Source: JAWKWH01 sp041397625
GTDB taxonomy: Bacteria > Pseudomonadota > Alphaproteobacteria > Rhizobiales > Rhizobiaceae
Length of the DNA: 64,000 bases
Reading direction: 5' to 3'
Assembly (NCBI GenBank): GCA_041397625.1
Contig: JAWKWH010000004.1
Span: 248,001-312,000 of the forward strand
Each line of letters opens with the position of its first letter. Position 1 is the stretch's first letter. This document shows, in pieces, positions 36,573 to 45,759 of this stretch. A program made the translations under genes and the position numbers. Below the pieces are notes generated by a model. The model saw only the letters and a program-made list of their open reading frames with translations, searched no databases and had not been told where the DNA came from.

Positions 36573-38833
36573 TCGGCCGGAACGCCGGCGGGCGGGCTGA
36601 TCGCCGGCCCGGTGTCCGCTGTCTTCCCGGCCGGCGAAGCCTTGGCACCGCTGTTCAGCCGCAGCGCATTGGCGATGACCACGATCGACGAGGCCGACAT
36701 GGCGAGCGCGGCGACCAGCGGCGTGACGTAGCCGAGCGCCGCCGCCGGCACGGCGACGATGTTGTAGGCGATGGCGAGCGCGAAATTCTGGCGCACCAGG
36801 CGCGAGGCATTGCGTGCCGTGCGGACGGCAAGCGGTACCGCCATCAGACTGTCGCGCAGGAAGACGAAACCGGCCGCCTGCCGGCCGATGTCGGCCGCGC
36901 CCGCCGGCGCCATGGACGCATGTGCGGCGGCAAGCGCCGGCGCGTCGTTGATGCCGTCGCCGACCATCAGCGCCTTGTGCCCTTCGCCGCCGAGCACGGC
37001 CAGCCGTTCAAGCTTGCCGTCCGGCAGCACACCGCCAGCGAAACGTGCGACGCCGAGCGTTTCGGCAAGCGCGCGCACGGTTGCCGGCCGGTCGCCGGAG
37101 AGGATTTCGGCCTCAAGCCCCATCTGCCGCAGCGCTGCGATCGCCGCACCGGCGTCGGCGCGCGGAACGGAGGTGAAATCAAACCCGGCGACAAGACGGC
37201 CGTTGGACGACAGCACCACCGGATCGTCGATGCCCGTCGCGTCGTCGAGCGCCCAGTCGGGGCGCCCGAGCCGGATCAAGTTTTCGCCCTCCCTGGCCTC
37301 CAACCCGAAGCCCGGATGTTCGGTCACATCGCCAACCCTGCCCTCCCCGCCTTCGGCCGCCGCCGCGATCGCCCGCGAATAGGGGTGGCGCGACTGCGAT
37401 GCCATCGCCGCGGCGAGCGCCATGGCGTCGGCGTCGATGTCGCCCCGATCGGCAAGCGCCACCCGGTCGGCGGTCAGCGTTCCGGTCTTGTCGAAGACGA
37501 CATGGTCACATTCGGCGATGCGTTCCAGCGCGGCGCCGTCCTTCACCATGATGCCGCTTTCGAACAACCTGCGGGCGGCGACCACCTGGACCACCGGAAC
37601 CGCCAGCCCGAGCGCGCACGGACAGGTGATGATCAGCACGGCGATCGCCGTATAGACCGAGTGGTGCAGGTCGCCGGAAATGGCGTACCAGGCCAGGAAG
37701 GAGGCCGCCGCCGCCAGATGCACGGCCGGCGCGTAAATCTCGGCCGCCCGGTCGGCGATCCGCCGGTATCGCGCCCTGCCGCCTTCGGCCGCTTCCATCA
37801 GCCGCCGCATCTCTGCGAGGAAGGAATCGTCGGCCGTCGCTTCGGCGACCATGGTGACCGCACCCGTGAGGTTGAGCGTGCCGGCGCGCACCGCACCGCC
37901 GGGCGCGATAGCCTCGGGCGCGCTCTCGCCGGTAACGATGGAGCAGTCGATCTCCGAACGCCCGGTTTCGACACGGCCGTCGACCGGGATGCGCTCGCCG
38001 GCGGCGACGATGATACGCATGCCGGGCCGCACATCGCTAATGCCGACATAGTCGCGGCTGCCGTCGTCCCGAAGCACGACGGCGCCGCGCGCCGACATGC
38101 GCGCCAGTCCGGTGACGGCCGAGCGCGCCTTCTCGCGCATGACATGATCGAGCGCCCGGCCGATCAGAAGGAAGAACATCAGCGTCGTGGCGGCGTCGAA
38201 ATAGGCATGCTCGCCGTGATTGGCCGTCTCGTAGAGGCTCATGGCGAAAGCGAGCAGGATGGCGAGCGCGATCGGCACATCCATGTTGAGGCTACGCGCG
38301 CGCAGCGCCTGCCAGGCGGAACCGAAGAAGATGCGGCCGGAATAGGCCACCGCCGGCAGCGCGATCAGCGCCGAAATCCAGTGGAACAGGTCGCGGGTCG
38401 CCGCATCCGCACCCGACCAAACCGACACCGACAGCAGCATGATATTGGCGGCGGCGAAGCCGGCCACGGCGATGGCGCGGATCAAACGCTTGAGCGCCTC
38501 GTCGCCGTCGGCGCGGTCGGGATCGTTGAGATGGGCGGCATAACCGGCGCGCTCCAGCGCCTGGGCGATCTGCGGAACCTCGCCGTCGGCGCGCCATTGC
38601 ACGGTCACGCGCCTGGCGGAAAGATTGGCCCGCGCCAGCTCGACGCCGTCAAGCCTGCCAAGCGCGGTCTCCACCGTACGCAGGCAGGCGCCGCAATGAA
38701 GGTCGGGCACGGCAAGGCTGGTCTGCATCAATCCGTTGCCGAGCGGACGGCTGGCCAGCCGTATCTCCTCCGCCCTCTGCTCGTCGGTGGCCGTTGCGGC
38801 GATGGCCTCGGCACCGGGCGCGCAACAGCTCAT
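36569..38833 (-). CDS. fixI: copper-translocating P-type ATPase CcoI (FixI)
   Basis: Exports copper across the inner membrane for cbb3 oxidase maturation. 754 residues. An N-terminal MSCCAPG segment is followed by a heavy-metal-associated domain with C47-G-A-C50. The membrane CPC motif is in TCPCALGLAVP, the phosphorylation site in DKTGTLT, and the hinge in MVGDGINDAPAL. Eight helices are expected. It overlaps fixH by 4 bp upstream and ccoS downstream. Confidence 0.95.
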   Translation of the reverse strand: MSCCAPGAEAIAATATDEQRAEEIRLASRPLGNGLMQTSLAVPDLHCGACLRTVETALGRLDGVELARANLSARRVTVQWRADGEVPQIAQALERAGYAAHLNDPDRADGDEALKRLIRAIAVAGFAAANIMLLSVSVWSGADAATRDLFHWISALIALPAVAYSGRIFFGSAWQALRARSLNMDVPIALAILLAFAMSLYETANHGEHAYFDAATTLMFFLLIGRALDHVMREKARSAVTGLARMSARGAVVLRDDGSRDYVGISDVRPGMRIIVAAGERIPVDGRVETGRSEIDCSIVTGESAPEAIAPGGAVRAGTLNLTGAVTMVAEATADDSFLAEMRRLMEAAEGGRARYRRIADRAAEIYAPAVHLAAAASFLAWYAISGDLHHSVYTAIAVLIITCPCALGLAVPVVQVVAARRLFESGIMVKDGAALERIAECDHVVFDKTGTLTADRVALADRGDIDADAMALAAAMASQSRHPYSRAIAAAAEGGEGRVGDVTEHPGFGLEAREGENLIRLGRPDWALDDATGIDDPVVLSSNGRLVAGFDFTSVPRADAGAAIAALRQMGLEAEILSGDRPATVRALAETLGVARFAGGVLPDGKLERLAVLGGEGHKALMVGDGINDAPALAAAHASMAPAGAADIGRQAAGFVFLRDSLMAVPLAVRTARNASRLVRQNFALAIAYNIVAVPAAALGYVTPLVAALAMSASSIVVIANALRLNSGAKASPAGKTADTGPAISPPAGVPAE

Positions 38834-39327
38834 CGCACGATCCGTCCCCCGGCGACGGTTACGCGGAAGGACTGGTGCCAGCCGGTCCGGGAACCGGCGG
38901 CGGCCATCACTTCGACCACCCAGATACCGTCGTCGAGCCGATGCGGCGCGGCAAAGACGCCGTCGTCGCGGCGGGTCAGCGCCACGGTGTGGTCCGCCCC
39001 CTCATAGGATGGCCGCTTGAACGTGATGTCGATCGACTGCGCGCCGATGACAGCGCCGGAGCGGTCTTCCAGCCGATAGGCGATAATCCCGTCATCCAGC
39101 GAAAGCTTTCCCTGCCAGCCGAGTTCGTCCTGCTCGCGCATTGCCGCGACGGTGTCGTTGAAGGTCTGGCTGGCGACATAGGAGTTCTTGACCACCAGTC
39201 CGGTCCAGCTTCGCGTGGCGAAGCTCGCCATCACCAGATTGACGGCGATGATGACGCCGAAGAAGGTGACCAGCGCGGCAAGCATGTGCAGGCCCGTGAA
39301 CTGCCGTTCGCCGTGGTGCCGCATCAT
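38830..39327 (-). CDS. fixH: FixH family protein (CcoH)
   Basis: 165-residue cbb3 assembly factor. One N-terminal helix (TGLHMLAALVTFFGVIIAVN, about 11-32) is followed by the conserved VKNSYVASQTFN and a periplasmic beta domain (YRLEDRSGAVIGAQSIDITF, WVVEVMAAAGSRTGWHQSF). From ATG 39327 the length is typical. It lies 2 bp after fixG and overlaps fixI by 4 bp. Confidence 0.93.
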   Translation of the reverse strand: MMRHHGERQFTGLHMLAALVTFFGVIIAVNLVMASFATRSWTGLVVKNSYVASQTFNDTVAAMREQDELGWQGKLSLDDGIIAYRLEDRSGAVIGAQSIDITFKRPSYEGADHTVALTRRDDGVFAAPHRLDDGIWVVEVMAAAGSRTGWHQSFRVTVAGGRIVR

Positions 39328-39329
39328 CG

Positions 39330-40901
39330 TCAATCCTTTCCGGGCGCGTTGAACGTCGCCCTGTAGCGGTCGGTTTCGTGGCTCGACTTGTCTTCGGCTA
39401 TGAAGAAGAACTCGGCCGTCTCGCCGGCGACGTGCCGGCTCGGCTGGTGCACGTAGATCTTGACGTTGCGCAGCTTGTCGGGCTCGACGGGGATCGCCAG
39501 CGAACGGCCCTCCGGCTGGTCGATGCCGATCGCCGACATGACCGCGCCGGGCAGGCCCTCGATCGTCAGGAAGATGACGCGCTCCTCGGGGATCATGTTG
39601 AGCAGCTTGACCGAAAAGCCGTTGCGGATGGAGCCGTCCGAGAGCGTGACGAACTGCGGATTGCGGTCGTGCAGCACGTTGATCTCCAGCCGGTCGCGCG
39701 ACAAGAGCGCGACGAGCAGGCCGAGGCCGACCAGCGACCACAGGCCCGAATAGATGAAGGTGCGCGGCCGGAACAGGTGCGAGATGCTGAAATGCCGGAC
39801 CTTCTCGTTCAGCCTGCCATTGTCGCCATAGACCCGCTTCGGATCGATCGCGGTCGCGCCGTCGCCGGTCGCCAGCGCCATGTTGGAATGGTAGTCGGAC
39901 AGCGTGGCATAGGAGATCAGGCCGCGTTCCTTGCCGATCCGGTCCATGACGCCGTCGCAGGCGTCGATGCACAGCGCGCAGGTGATGCATTCGAGCTGCT
40001 GGCCGTCGCGAATGTCGATGCCCATGGGGCAAACCGCCACGCAGGCGTTGCAATCGACGCAGTCGCCGACCGTCTCGCCGGCCGCGGCCATCTTCTTGGC
40101 GTGGCGCGAGCGCGGTTCGCCGCGCCAGTCATTGTAGGTGACGGTAAGCGATTCCTCGTCCAGCATCGCCGCCTGGATGCGCGGCCACGGGCACATATAG
40201 GTGCAGACCTGCTCGCGCATCAGACCGCCGAACGTATAGGTCGTCGCCGTCAGCACTGCGACGGTGATGTAGGCGATGGGAAGCGCCTGCCCGGTGAAGA
40301 AGTCGACGAACAGCGTCGGCGCGTCGGCGAAATAGAATATCCAGGCGCCGCCGGTCGCCACGGCGATGGCCAGCCAGACGGCGTGCTTGACGACGCGCTT
40401 GGCGAGCTTCGATGCCGACCACGGCGCATTGTCGAGCTTGATGCGGGCGTTGCGGTCGCCCTCCACGGCCCTCTCGACCACCAGGAAAAGGTCGACCCAG
40501 ACGGTCTGCGGACATGTGTAGCCGCACCACACGCGACCGGCGATCGAGGTGACGAGGAACAGGCCGAAACCGGCCATGACCAGAAGGCCGGCGACGAAGA
40601 AGAATTCCTGCGGCCAGATCTCGATCATGAAGAAATAGAACCGGCGATTGCCGAAATCGATCAGCACGGCCTGGTCGGGCGCGAACGGACCGCGATCCCA
40701 TCTGAGCCATGGCGTGATGTAGTAGATGCCGAGCGTGACGAGCATCACCAGCCACTTGAAGCGCCGGAAACTGCCCGTTGCCCGCTTCGGAAACACCTTC
40801 TTGCGCGCCGCGTAGAGCGGCTGGCGGATCTTGGCCGAATTGACCGCCTCGGCGTCAACCCTTTCGATCTCCGCCTGGTCGGATTGTCCGGTATCTAGCA
40901 C
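39330..40901 (-). CDS. fixG: cytochrome c oxidase accessory protein CcoG (FixG)
   Basis: Membrane iron-sulfur protein of 523 residues; homologues act as cupric reductases during cbb3 assembly. Several helices (WLVMLVTLGIYYITPWLRW, FFFVAGLLVMAGFGLFLVTS) precede two 4Fe-4S motifs, CVDCNACVAVCP and CITCALCIDAC, and a C-terminal immunoglobulin-like domain (VLHDRNPQFVTLSDGSIRNG). It is the first gene of fixGHIS, with a FixK/FNR box 83 bp upstream. Confidence 0.95.
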   Translation of the reverse strand: MLDTGQSDQAEIERVDAEAVNSAKIRQPLYAARKKVFPKRATGSFRRFKWLVMLVTLGIYYITPWLRWDRGPFAPDQAVLIDFGNRRFYFFMIEIWPQEFFFVAGLLVMAGFGLFLVTSIAGRVWCGYTCPQTVWVDLFLVVERAVEGDRNARIKLDNAPWSASKLAKRVVKHAVWLAIAVATGGAWIFYFADAPTLFVDFFTGQALPIAYITVAVLTATTYTFGGLMREQVCTYMCPWPRIQAAMLDEESLTVTYNDWRGEPRSRHAKKMAAAGETVGDCVDCNACVAVCPMGIDIRDGQQLECITCALCIDACDGVMDRIGKERGLISYATLSDYHSNMALATGDGATAIDPKRVYGDNGRLNEKVRHFSISHLFRPRTFIYSGLWSLVGLGLLVALLSRDRLEINVLHDRNPQFVTLSDGSIRNGFSVKLLNMIPEERVIFLTIEGLPGAVMSAIGIDQPEGRSLAIPVEPDKLRNVKIYVHQPSRHVAGETAEFFFIAEDKSSHETDRYRATFNAPGKD

Positions 40902-40984
40902 GGAAGCCTTCCCCGTCTTGCTGGCGATCTTGAACTCGCTATTGCCTTTTTACTGCCATATGGGCCGTTCCCGCGCCAAAAGCG

Positions 40985-40998
40985 TTGATATGGGTCAA
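40985..40998. promoter_or_regulatory. FixK/FNR box (anaerobox) for fixGHIS
   Basis: TTGATATGGGTCAA fits TTGA-N6-TCAA exactly. It lies 83 bp upstream of the fixG ATG and is the expected site for FnrN/FixK activation under low oxygen. Confidence 0.8.
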
Positions 40999-41056
40999 TC
41001 GGCCGCGATGGCGAACGCCGCTCAAGAGCGCCCGGACGCGCAGATCGCAAGCGACG

Positions 41057-42034
41057 TTACCGTACCGCGCGGGAAACAGGCAAACCCTTCGGCACCACTT
41101 CGCCGCCGGGCTCTTCCGGTTCGTCGTCGACCATCTCGGCTGGAAATCCCGGCGCGCGAACATCCGCGTCGCAAGCGTCCTCGAGCCTTCTGATGATATT
41201 TGGCGACCATTCGGTTCCGCCATAGCGGGCAATGCCGTCCTTGAAGATGTCAATCAGCAGGGGCGAGACTTCGAGCGGCACGCCGGCTTTCTCGGCGAGT
41301 GCCTGGAACAGGCCGATATCCTTCAGCACCAGTTCCATTGTGAAGCTGATGTCGCGGGAGCCGTTGAGGATGACCTGGCTTTCGGTCTCGTGCACGAAGG
41401 AGTTGCCCGACGATATCCTGATCGCCTCATAGGCGGTGTTGAGATCGAGGCCGGCCTTCTGGCAGGTGACCAGCGCCTCGCACAGCGTCACCAGATTGGC
41501 GGTCGCCAGATAGTTGGTCACCACCTTGAGCTTCGAGGCGGAGCCGAGCGGGCCGGCATGCAGGATGCGGCGGCCGAGGGTTGCGAGCACCGGCAGCATG
41601 CGCTCGAAGGTTTCACGGTCGCAGCCGGCGAGGATCGAGATGTTGCCTGTCGCCGCGCGATGGCAGCCACCCGACACCGGACAATCGACCGCGCTTGCGC
41701 CCCTGGCCTCGACAAGCGCGCCCAGCCGTTGCACCTCGGCGGCATCGGTGGTCGACATCTCGGCCCAGATCTTGCCCGCCGACAGGCCGGCCAGAACGCC
41801 GTCATCGGCTTCCATCACCGCCGCCGAAGCGCTGGGCGAGGGAAGGCAGGTGATCACCAGGTCGCAGGTCCGCGCCATGTCGGCCGGACTGTCGGCCCAT
41901 TTGGCGCCGCCGTCCAGAAACGGCGCGGCGCGGCCTCGATCGAGATCGCGCACCGTGAGCGTGTGGTTGCCGCGGAGGATGCTGCCGGCGAGCTTGCCGC
42001 CGACATTGCCCAGTCCGATGAAGCCGATATGCAT
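41057..42034 (-). CDS. NAD(P)-dependent 3-hydroxyisobutyrate-dehydrogenase-like oxidoreductase
   Basis: 325-residue beta-hydroxyacid dehydrogenase. The Rossmann motif is IGFIGLGNVGGKLA at the N-terminus. The substrate motif CPVSGGCHRAATGN is at about 118-131. The catalytic Lys170 and Asn174 are in KLKVVTNYLATAN. The tail is Pro/Glu-rich (DDEPEEPGGEVVPKG). Substrate is not assignable; the family includes 3-hydroxyisobutyrate and tartronate-semialdehyde reductases. It sits between fixNOQP and fixGHIS, which are usually adjacent, with no evident link to oxidase biogenesis. Confidence 0.87.
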   Translation of the reverse strand: MHIGFIGLGNVGGKLAGSILRGNHTLTVRDLDRGRAAPFLDGGAKWADSPADMARTCDLVITCLPSPSASAAVMEADDGVLAGLSAGKIWAEMSTTDAAEVQRLGALVEARGASAVDCPVSGGCHRAATGNISILAGCDRETFERMLPVLATLGRRILHAGPLGSASKLKVVTNYLATANLVTLCEALVTCQKAGLDLNTAYEAIRISSGNSFVHETESQVILNGSRDISFTMELVLKDIGLFQALAEKAGVPLEVSPLLIDIFKDGIARYGGTEWSPNIIRRLEDACDADVRAPGFPAEMVDDEPEEPGGEVVPKGLPVSRAVR

Positions 42035-42131
42035 TCAGAGATCCTCCGTCAGGTTCAAGGCGATGATGCCCGAACCTGCCGGATAGGAATGTCACAAAAG
42101 CGAAGCCCAGTGCGAAACCGGCGCGCCGGCG

Positions 42132-42995
42132 TTACTTGCCGCCGCCGAGGCCATGCACGAACACGGCAAGCTGTTTGACCGTGGTGTCGCCAAGCCGCGC
42201 CTGCCACGCCGGCATGACGCCGTGGCGCGGCGCCCTGATCTGGCGGGCGACATCGGCCTCCGTGGAACCGTAGAACCAGATGGCGTCGGCCAGGTTCGGT
42301 GCGCCGAAATCGACCTGTCCCCTGGCGTCGTCGCCGTGACAGGAGGCGCAATTGTCCTCGAACACCACCTTGCCGGGCTCGACCAGCGCCGGGTCCGACG
42401 GCGTGCCGGTCAGGCTGACGACATAGGCCGCCACCTGGTTGATCTGATCGGCTTCGATGATGTCGCCGAAGGCGGGCATTTCGGAAATGTGGGTGTCGTC
42501 GTCGCCTTCATAGCGGACGCCATGGGCAATGGTCTGATAGATCGCGTCCGGCGTGCCGCCCCACAGCCAATCGTCGTCGTTCAAATTGGGATAGCCCGCC
42601 GACCCCTGCGCGCCCGAACCGTGGCACTGGATGCAGTTGACCTTGAAGGCGGCCGAACCGGCCGATGTGGCGAACTGGCGCAATTCGTCGTCTGCCAGGA
42701 TCGCTGCCACGTCCATGTCGGCCATCTTCTCGACGAAGGCTGATTTGGCGCCCTCGGCTTCCGAGATCGCGGCTTCCACCTCGGCGCGGCTTGAATAGCC
42801 GAGCATGCCGCTGGTGGCCGAGGAAATCAGCGGCCAGGCCGGATAGGCGACCGTATAGGCGATCGACCATAAAATCGTGGCGTAGAAGGTCCACACCCAC
42901 CAGCGCGGCAATGGATTGTTCAGCTCGCGGATACCGTCCCAGACATGCCCGGTCGTTTCGATACCGCTGACATCGTCGATATGTTTTTCGCTCAT
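42132..42995 (-). CDS. fixP: cbb3-type cytochrome oxidase di-heme subunit CcoP (FixP)
   Basis: Membrane-anchored di-heme cytochrome c passing electrons to CcoO/CcoN. 287 residues: an N-terminal region (DDVSGIETTGHVWDGIRELN), one helix (about 33-55, WVWTFYATILWSIAYTVAY), then heme sites CIQCH and CASCH. Met ligand regions are EMPAFGD and HGVMPAW. It follows fixQ with 3 bp between. Confidence 0.96.
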   Translation of the reverse strand: MSEKHIDDVSGIETTGHVWDGIRELNNPLPRWWVWTFYATILWSIAYTVAYPAWPLISSATSGMLGYSSRAEVEAAISEAEGAKSAFVEKMADMDVAAILADDELRQFATSAGSAAFKVNCIQCHGSGAQGSAGYPNLNDDDWLWGGTPDAIYQTIAHGVRYEGDDDTHISEMPAFGDIIEADQINQVAAYVVSLTGTPSDPALVEPGKVVFEDNCASCHGDDARGQVDFGAPNLADAIWFYGSTEADVARQIRAPRHGVMPAWQARLGDTTVKQLAVFVHGLGGGK

Positions 42996-42998
42996 GGA

Positions 42999-43148
42999 TC
43001 AGTCTTCCTTGAGTGGGATGTTGGCGGCCTCGTCGGCGGTCTTGCGGCTGCCGGGCCGAAACGTGAAAACGATCACGCCGACAAAGAACAGGGCAAGCGC
43101 CAGAAGCCCCCAGCTGTCGGCGAACTGCCGCATTGTGTTGTAGTCCAT
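42999..43148 (-). CDS. fixQ: cbb3-type cytochrome oxidase subunit CcoQ (FixQ)
   Basis: 49 residues: MDYNTMRQFADSWGLLALAL, then FFVGVIVFTFRPGSRKTADE and a short polar tail. One membrane helix and the FRPGS motif are typical of CcoQ, which stabilises the oxidase. It lies between fixO and fixP at near-contiguous spacing. Confidence 0.93.
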   Translation of the reverse strand: MDYNTMRQFADSWGLLALALFFVGVIVFTFRPGSRKTADEAANIPLKED

Positions 43149-43158
43149 CACAGATCTC

Positions 43159-43890
43159 CTAGCGGTGGCCGGCCGCCCGGTCGTAGGTCGAGAAATCGAC
43201 CAGCGTTCCGAGCATCTGCAGATAGGCGACGAGCGCGTCCATTTCGGTGAGCTTCGTCGGATCGCCGTCGAAATCGCCGAGCTTGGCCTTCGGATAGCGC
43301 TCCTCGACACCGCCGGTATCGGCTTCCGGATCGGCCTGGGCGGCAAGGTCGGCGGCCGCATTCTCGATCATCTCGTCCGAATAGGGCACGCCGACGGCGG
43401 CATTGGCCGACAGGTGATAGGCGATGTTGTCGGCCTTCAGCGGCGTTTCCTTGAGGAAGGCGTAGGTAGGCATGACCGATTCGGGCACCACCGACCGAGG
43501 ATCGACCAGATGCTGGACGTGCCATTCGTTCGAATAGCGGTCGCCGACACGCGCCAGGTCGGGCCCGGTACGCTTCGACCCCCACTGGAACGGATGGTCG
43601 TACATCGATTCCGCAGCGAGGCTGTAATGGCCGTAGCGTTCGACCTCGTCGCGGAATGGACGGATCATCTGGCTGTGGCAGACATAGCAGCCTTCGCGCA
43701 GGTAGATCGCCCGGCCGGCCAGTTCCAGCGGCGAGTAGGGCCGCATGCCCTCGACCTTCTCGATCGTGTTTTCCAGGTAGAAAAGCGGTGCGATCTCGAC
43801 GATGCCGCCGACGGATACCACCGCCAGGGAACCGACCAGAAGCAGCGTGGCGTTCCGCTCGATAATTCCGTGTTTGTCCATCAAGCCCAT
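43159..43890 (-). CDS. fixO: cbb3-type cytochrome oxidase mono-heme subunit CcoO (FixO)
   Basis: 243 residues from ATG 43890. An N-terminal helix (ATLLLVGSLAVVSVGGIVEI) is followed by the heme c site CYVCH in REGCYVCHSQMIRPFRDEVE, and HHL-type structural motifs (QHLVDPRSVVPESVMPTYAF) supply the Met ligand. It starts 11 bp after fixN in the same operon. Confidence 0.96.
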   Translation of the reverse strand: MGLMDKHGIIERNATLLLVGSLAVVSVGGIVEIAPLFYLENTIEKVEGMRPYSPLELAGRAIYLREGCYVCHSQMIRPFRDEVERYGHYSLAAESMYDHPFQWGSKRTGPDLARVGDRYSNEWHVQHLVDPRSVVPESVMPTYAFLKETPLKADNIAYHLSANAAVGVPYSDEMIENAAADLAAQADPEADTGGVEERYPKAKLGDFDGDPTKLTEMDALVAYLQMLGTLVDFSTYDRAAGHR

Positions 43891-43901
43891 GGTTGTTGCT
43901 C

Positions 43902-45515
43902 CTATTCGGCCGGCTGCATGGCGGGTTCGCTGCCCGGCAGGGCCGCTTCGCGCCGCTGATGGCCGAGAATCGTCATCCAGATGTTCCAGGCCATGATCAG
44001 CCCGCCCGTCAGATAGAGAACACCGCCGAGCGTGCGCAGGATGTAGTAGGGTTTCATGGCGGCGACGGATTCGGCGAACGAGTAGACCAGGAAGCCCTGA
44101 TCGTCGTATTCGCGCCACATCAGGCCCTGCTGGATACCGGCGACCCACATGACCGCGGCGTAGACCACGATGCCCAGCGTCGCCAGCCAGATGTGCCAGG
44201 TAACCAGCCTGAGCGAATAGAGCCGCTCGCGATGCCAGAGCTTGGGCACCAGATAGTAGATGGCGCCGAAGGAGATCATGCCGACCCAGCCGAGCGCGCC
44301 GGAATGCACGTGGCCGATGGTCCAGTCGGTGTAATGCGACAGCGAGTTGACCGCCTTGATCGACATCATCGGACCTTCGAAGGTCGACATGCCGTAGAAG
44401 GCGACGGCGATGACCATCATGCGGATGATCGGATCGGTGCGGATCTTGTCCCAGGCGCCAGACAGGGTCATCAGGCCGTTGATCATGCCGCCCCAGGAAG
44501 GCATCCACAGCATGACCGAGAACACCATTCCGAGCGTCTGCGCCCAGTCCGGCAGCGCGGTGTAGTGCAGGTGGTGCGGACCGGCCCAGATATAGAGGAA
44601 GATCAGCGCCCAGAAGTGGATGATCGACAGCCGATAGGAATAGACCGGCCGGTTGGCCTGCTTGGGAATGAAATAGTACATCATGCCCAGGAAGCCGGCC
44701 GTCAGGAAGAAGCCGACGGCGTTGTGGCCATACCACCACTGCGTCAGCGCGTCCTGAACGCCGGCGAAGGCCGAATAGCTCTTCACGCCGACGAACGATA
44801 CCGGCACCGCCAGGTTGTTGACGACATGCAGCATGGCAATGGTGACGATGAAGGCCAGATAGAACCAGTTGGCCACATAGATGTGCGGTTCCTTGCGCTT
44901 GAACAGCGTGCCGAGGAAAACGGCCAGATAGGCGACCCAGACAACGGTCAGCCACAGGTCGACATACCATTCCGGCTCGGCATATTCGCGCCCCTGGGTG
45001 ATGCCGAGCAGATAGCCCGTCGCGGCCATGACGATGAAGAGCTGATATCCCCAGAAAACGAACCAGGCCAGGTTGCCGCCGAACAGGCGCGCCCGCGTGG
45101 TGCGCTGCACCACATAGAACGATGTGGCGATCAGCGCATTGCCGCCGAACGCAAAGACCACCGCAGACGTATGCGCCGGCCTCAACCGCCCGAAGGTCAG
45201 GAACGGCTCCAAATTGAGCGCCGGCCAGGCAAGTTGCGCGGCGACCAGGACTCCAAGCAGGAACCCCGCAACGCCCCAAAACACCGTTGCCACGGCACCG
45301 TAGCGTATCGGCCCGTCCAGATAGGCGGACGGGTCGTCCGCGGCCTGCGCCTTGCCGTAGTTGGCGTTGCGCAACAATAACACGGCGCCGGCCGCGAGGA
45401 CGAAGAACAGCACCCACATATGGGTTGCAAACAGATCGTCCTTGGCGAACGCCGCCCCCAAAAGCGCGACAAACGCAAAAATACCGACGGCAATCGTTTC
45501 GACAGCGAATTTCAT
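43902..45515 (-). CDS. fixN: cbb3-type cytochrome oxidase catalytic subunit CcoN (FixN)
   Basis: Catalytic heme-copper subunit reducing oxygen at very low concentrations. 537 residues, about 12-14 membrane helices. Histidine motifs include RPAHTSAVVFAFGGN (low-spin heme), WWYGHNAVGFFLTAGFLGMM (CuB region with the cross-linked Tyr) and HFWALIFLYIWAGPHHLHYT. It is the first gene of fixNOQP, and a FixK/FNR box lies 104 bp upstream. Confidence 0.97.
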   Translation of the reverse strand: MKFAVETIAVGIFAFVALLGAAFAKDDLFATHMWVLFFVLAAGAVLLLRNANYGKAQAADDPSAYLDGPIRYGAVATVFWGVAGFLLGVLVAAQLAWPALNLEPFLTFGRLRPAHTSAVVFAFGGNALIATSFYVVQRTTRARLFGGNLAWFVFWGYQLFIVMAATGYLLGITQGREYAEPEWYVDLWLTVVWVAYLAVFLGTLFKRKEPHIYVANWFYLAFIVTIAMLHVVNNLAVPVSFVGVKSYSAFAGVQDALTQWWYGHNAVGFFLTAGFLGMMYYFIPKQANRPVYSYRLSIIHFWALIFLYIWAGPHHLHYTALPDWAQTLGMVFSVMLWMPSWGGMINGLMTLSGAWDKIRTDPIIRMMVIAVAFYGMSTFEGPMMSIKAVNSLSHYTDWTIGHVHSGALGWVGMISFGAIYYLVPKLWHRERLYSLRLVTWHIWLATLGIVVYAAVMWVAGIQQGLMWREYDDQGFLVYSFAESVAAMKPYYILRTLGGVLYLTGGLIMAWNIWMTILGHQRREAALPGSEPAMQPAE

Positions 45516-45619
45516 TTTCTGGTCCCCAGCCTGTTCTCCGGGTGGAAAGTTCCGCGCCGGATTGCACGCCTTCGCGTGGCAGCGCGTGCATAGGCCTAAA
45601 CCGTTATCGTGTCCGCTCC

Positions 45620-45633
45620 TTGATCCATGTCAA
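45620..45633. promoter_or_regulatory. FixK/FNR box between fixN and the hemerythrin gene
   Basis: TTGATCCATGTCAA matches TTGA-N6-TCAA exactly. It is 104 bp from the fixN ATG and 126 bp from the divergent hemerythrin ATG, so it may control both, most likely fixN. Confidence 0.8.
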
Positions 45634-45759
45634 GGATGACGCCGCCGGGCAGACGCATCGTTCCAAAGTCGTAAGTGCATTGGCGCTCTGCCGTTTCCCG
45701 CCGACATGGGGGCGATGCGCAGAACATGATGTGACGCTGAATTGTCGGAGTGATACGCT

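Noticed and set aside
38830..40053. A 407-codon open frame that would extend FixH upstream through fixG
   Set aside because: Only the last 165 codons match FixH; the rest is an out-of-phase reading of fixG, so there is no fusion.
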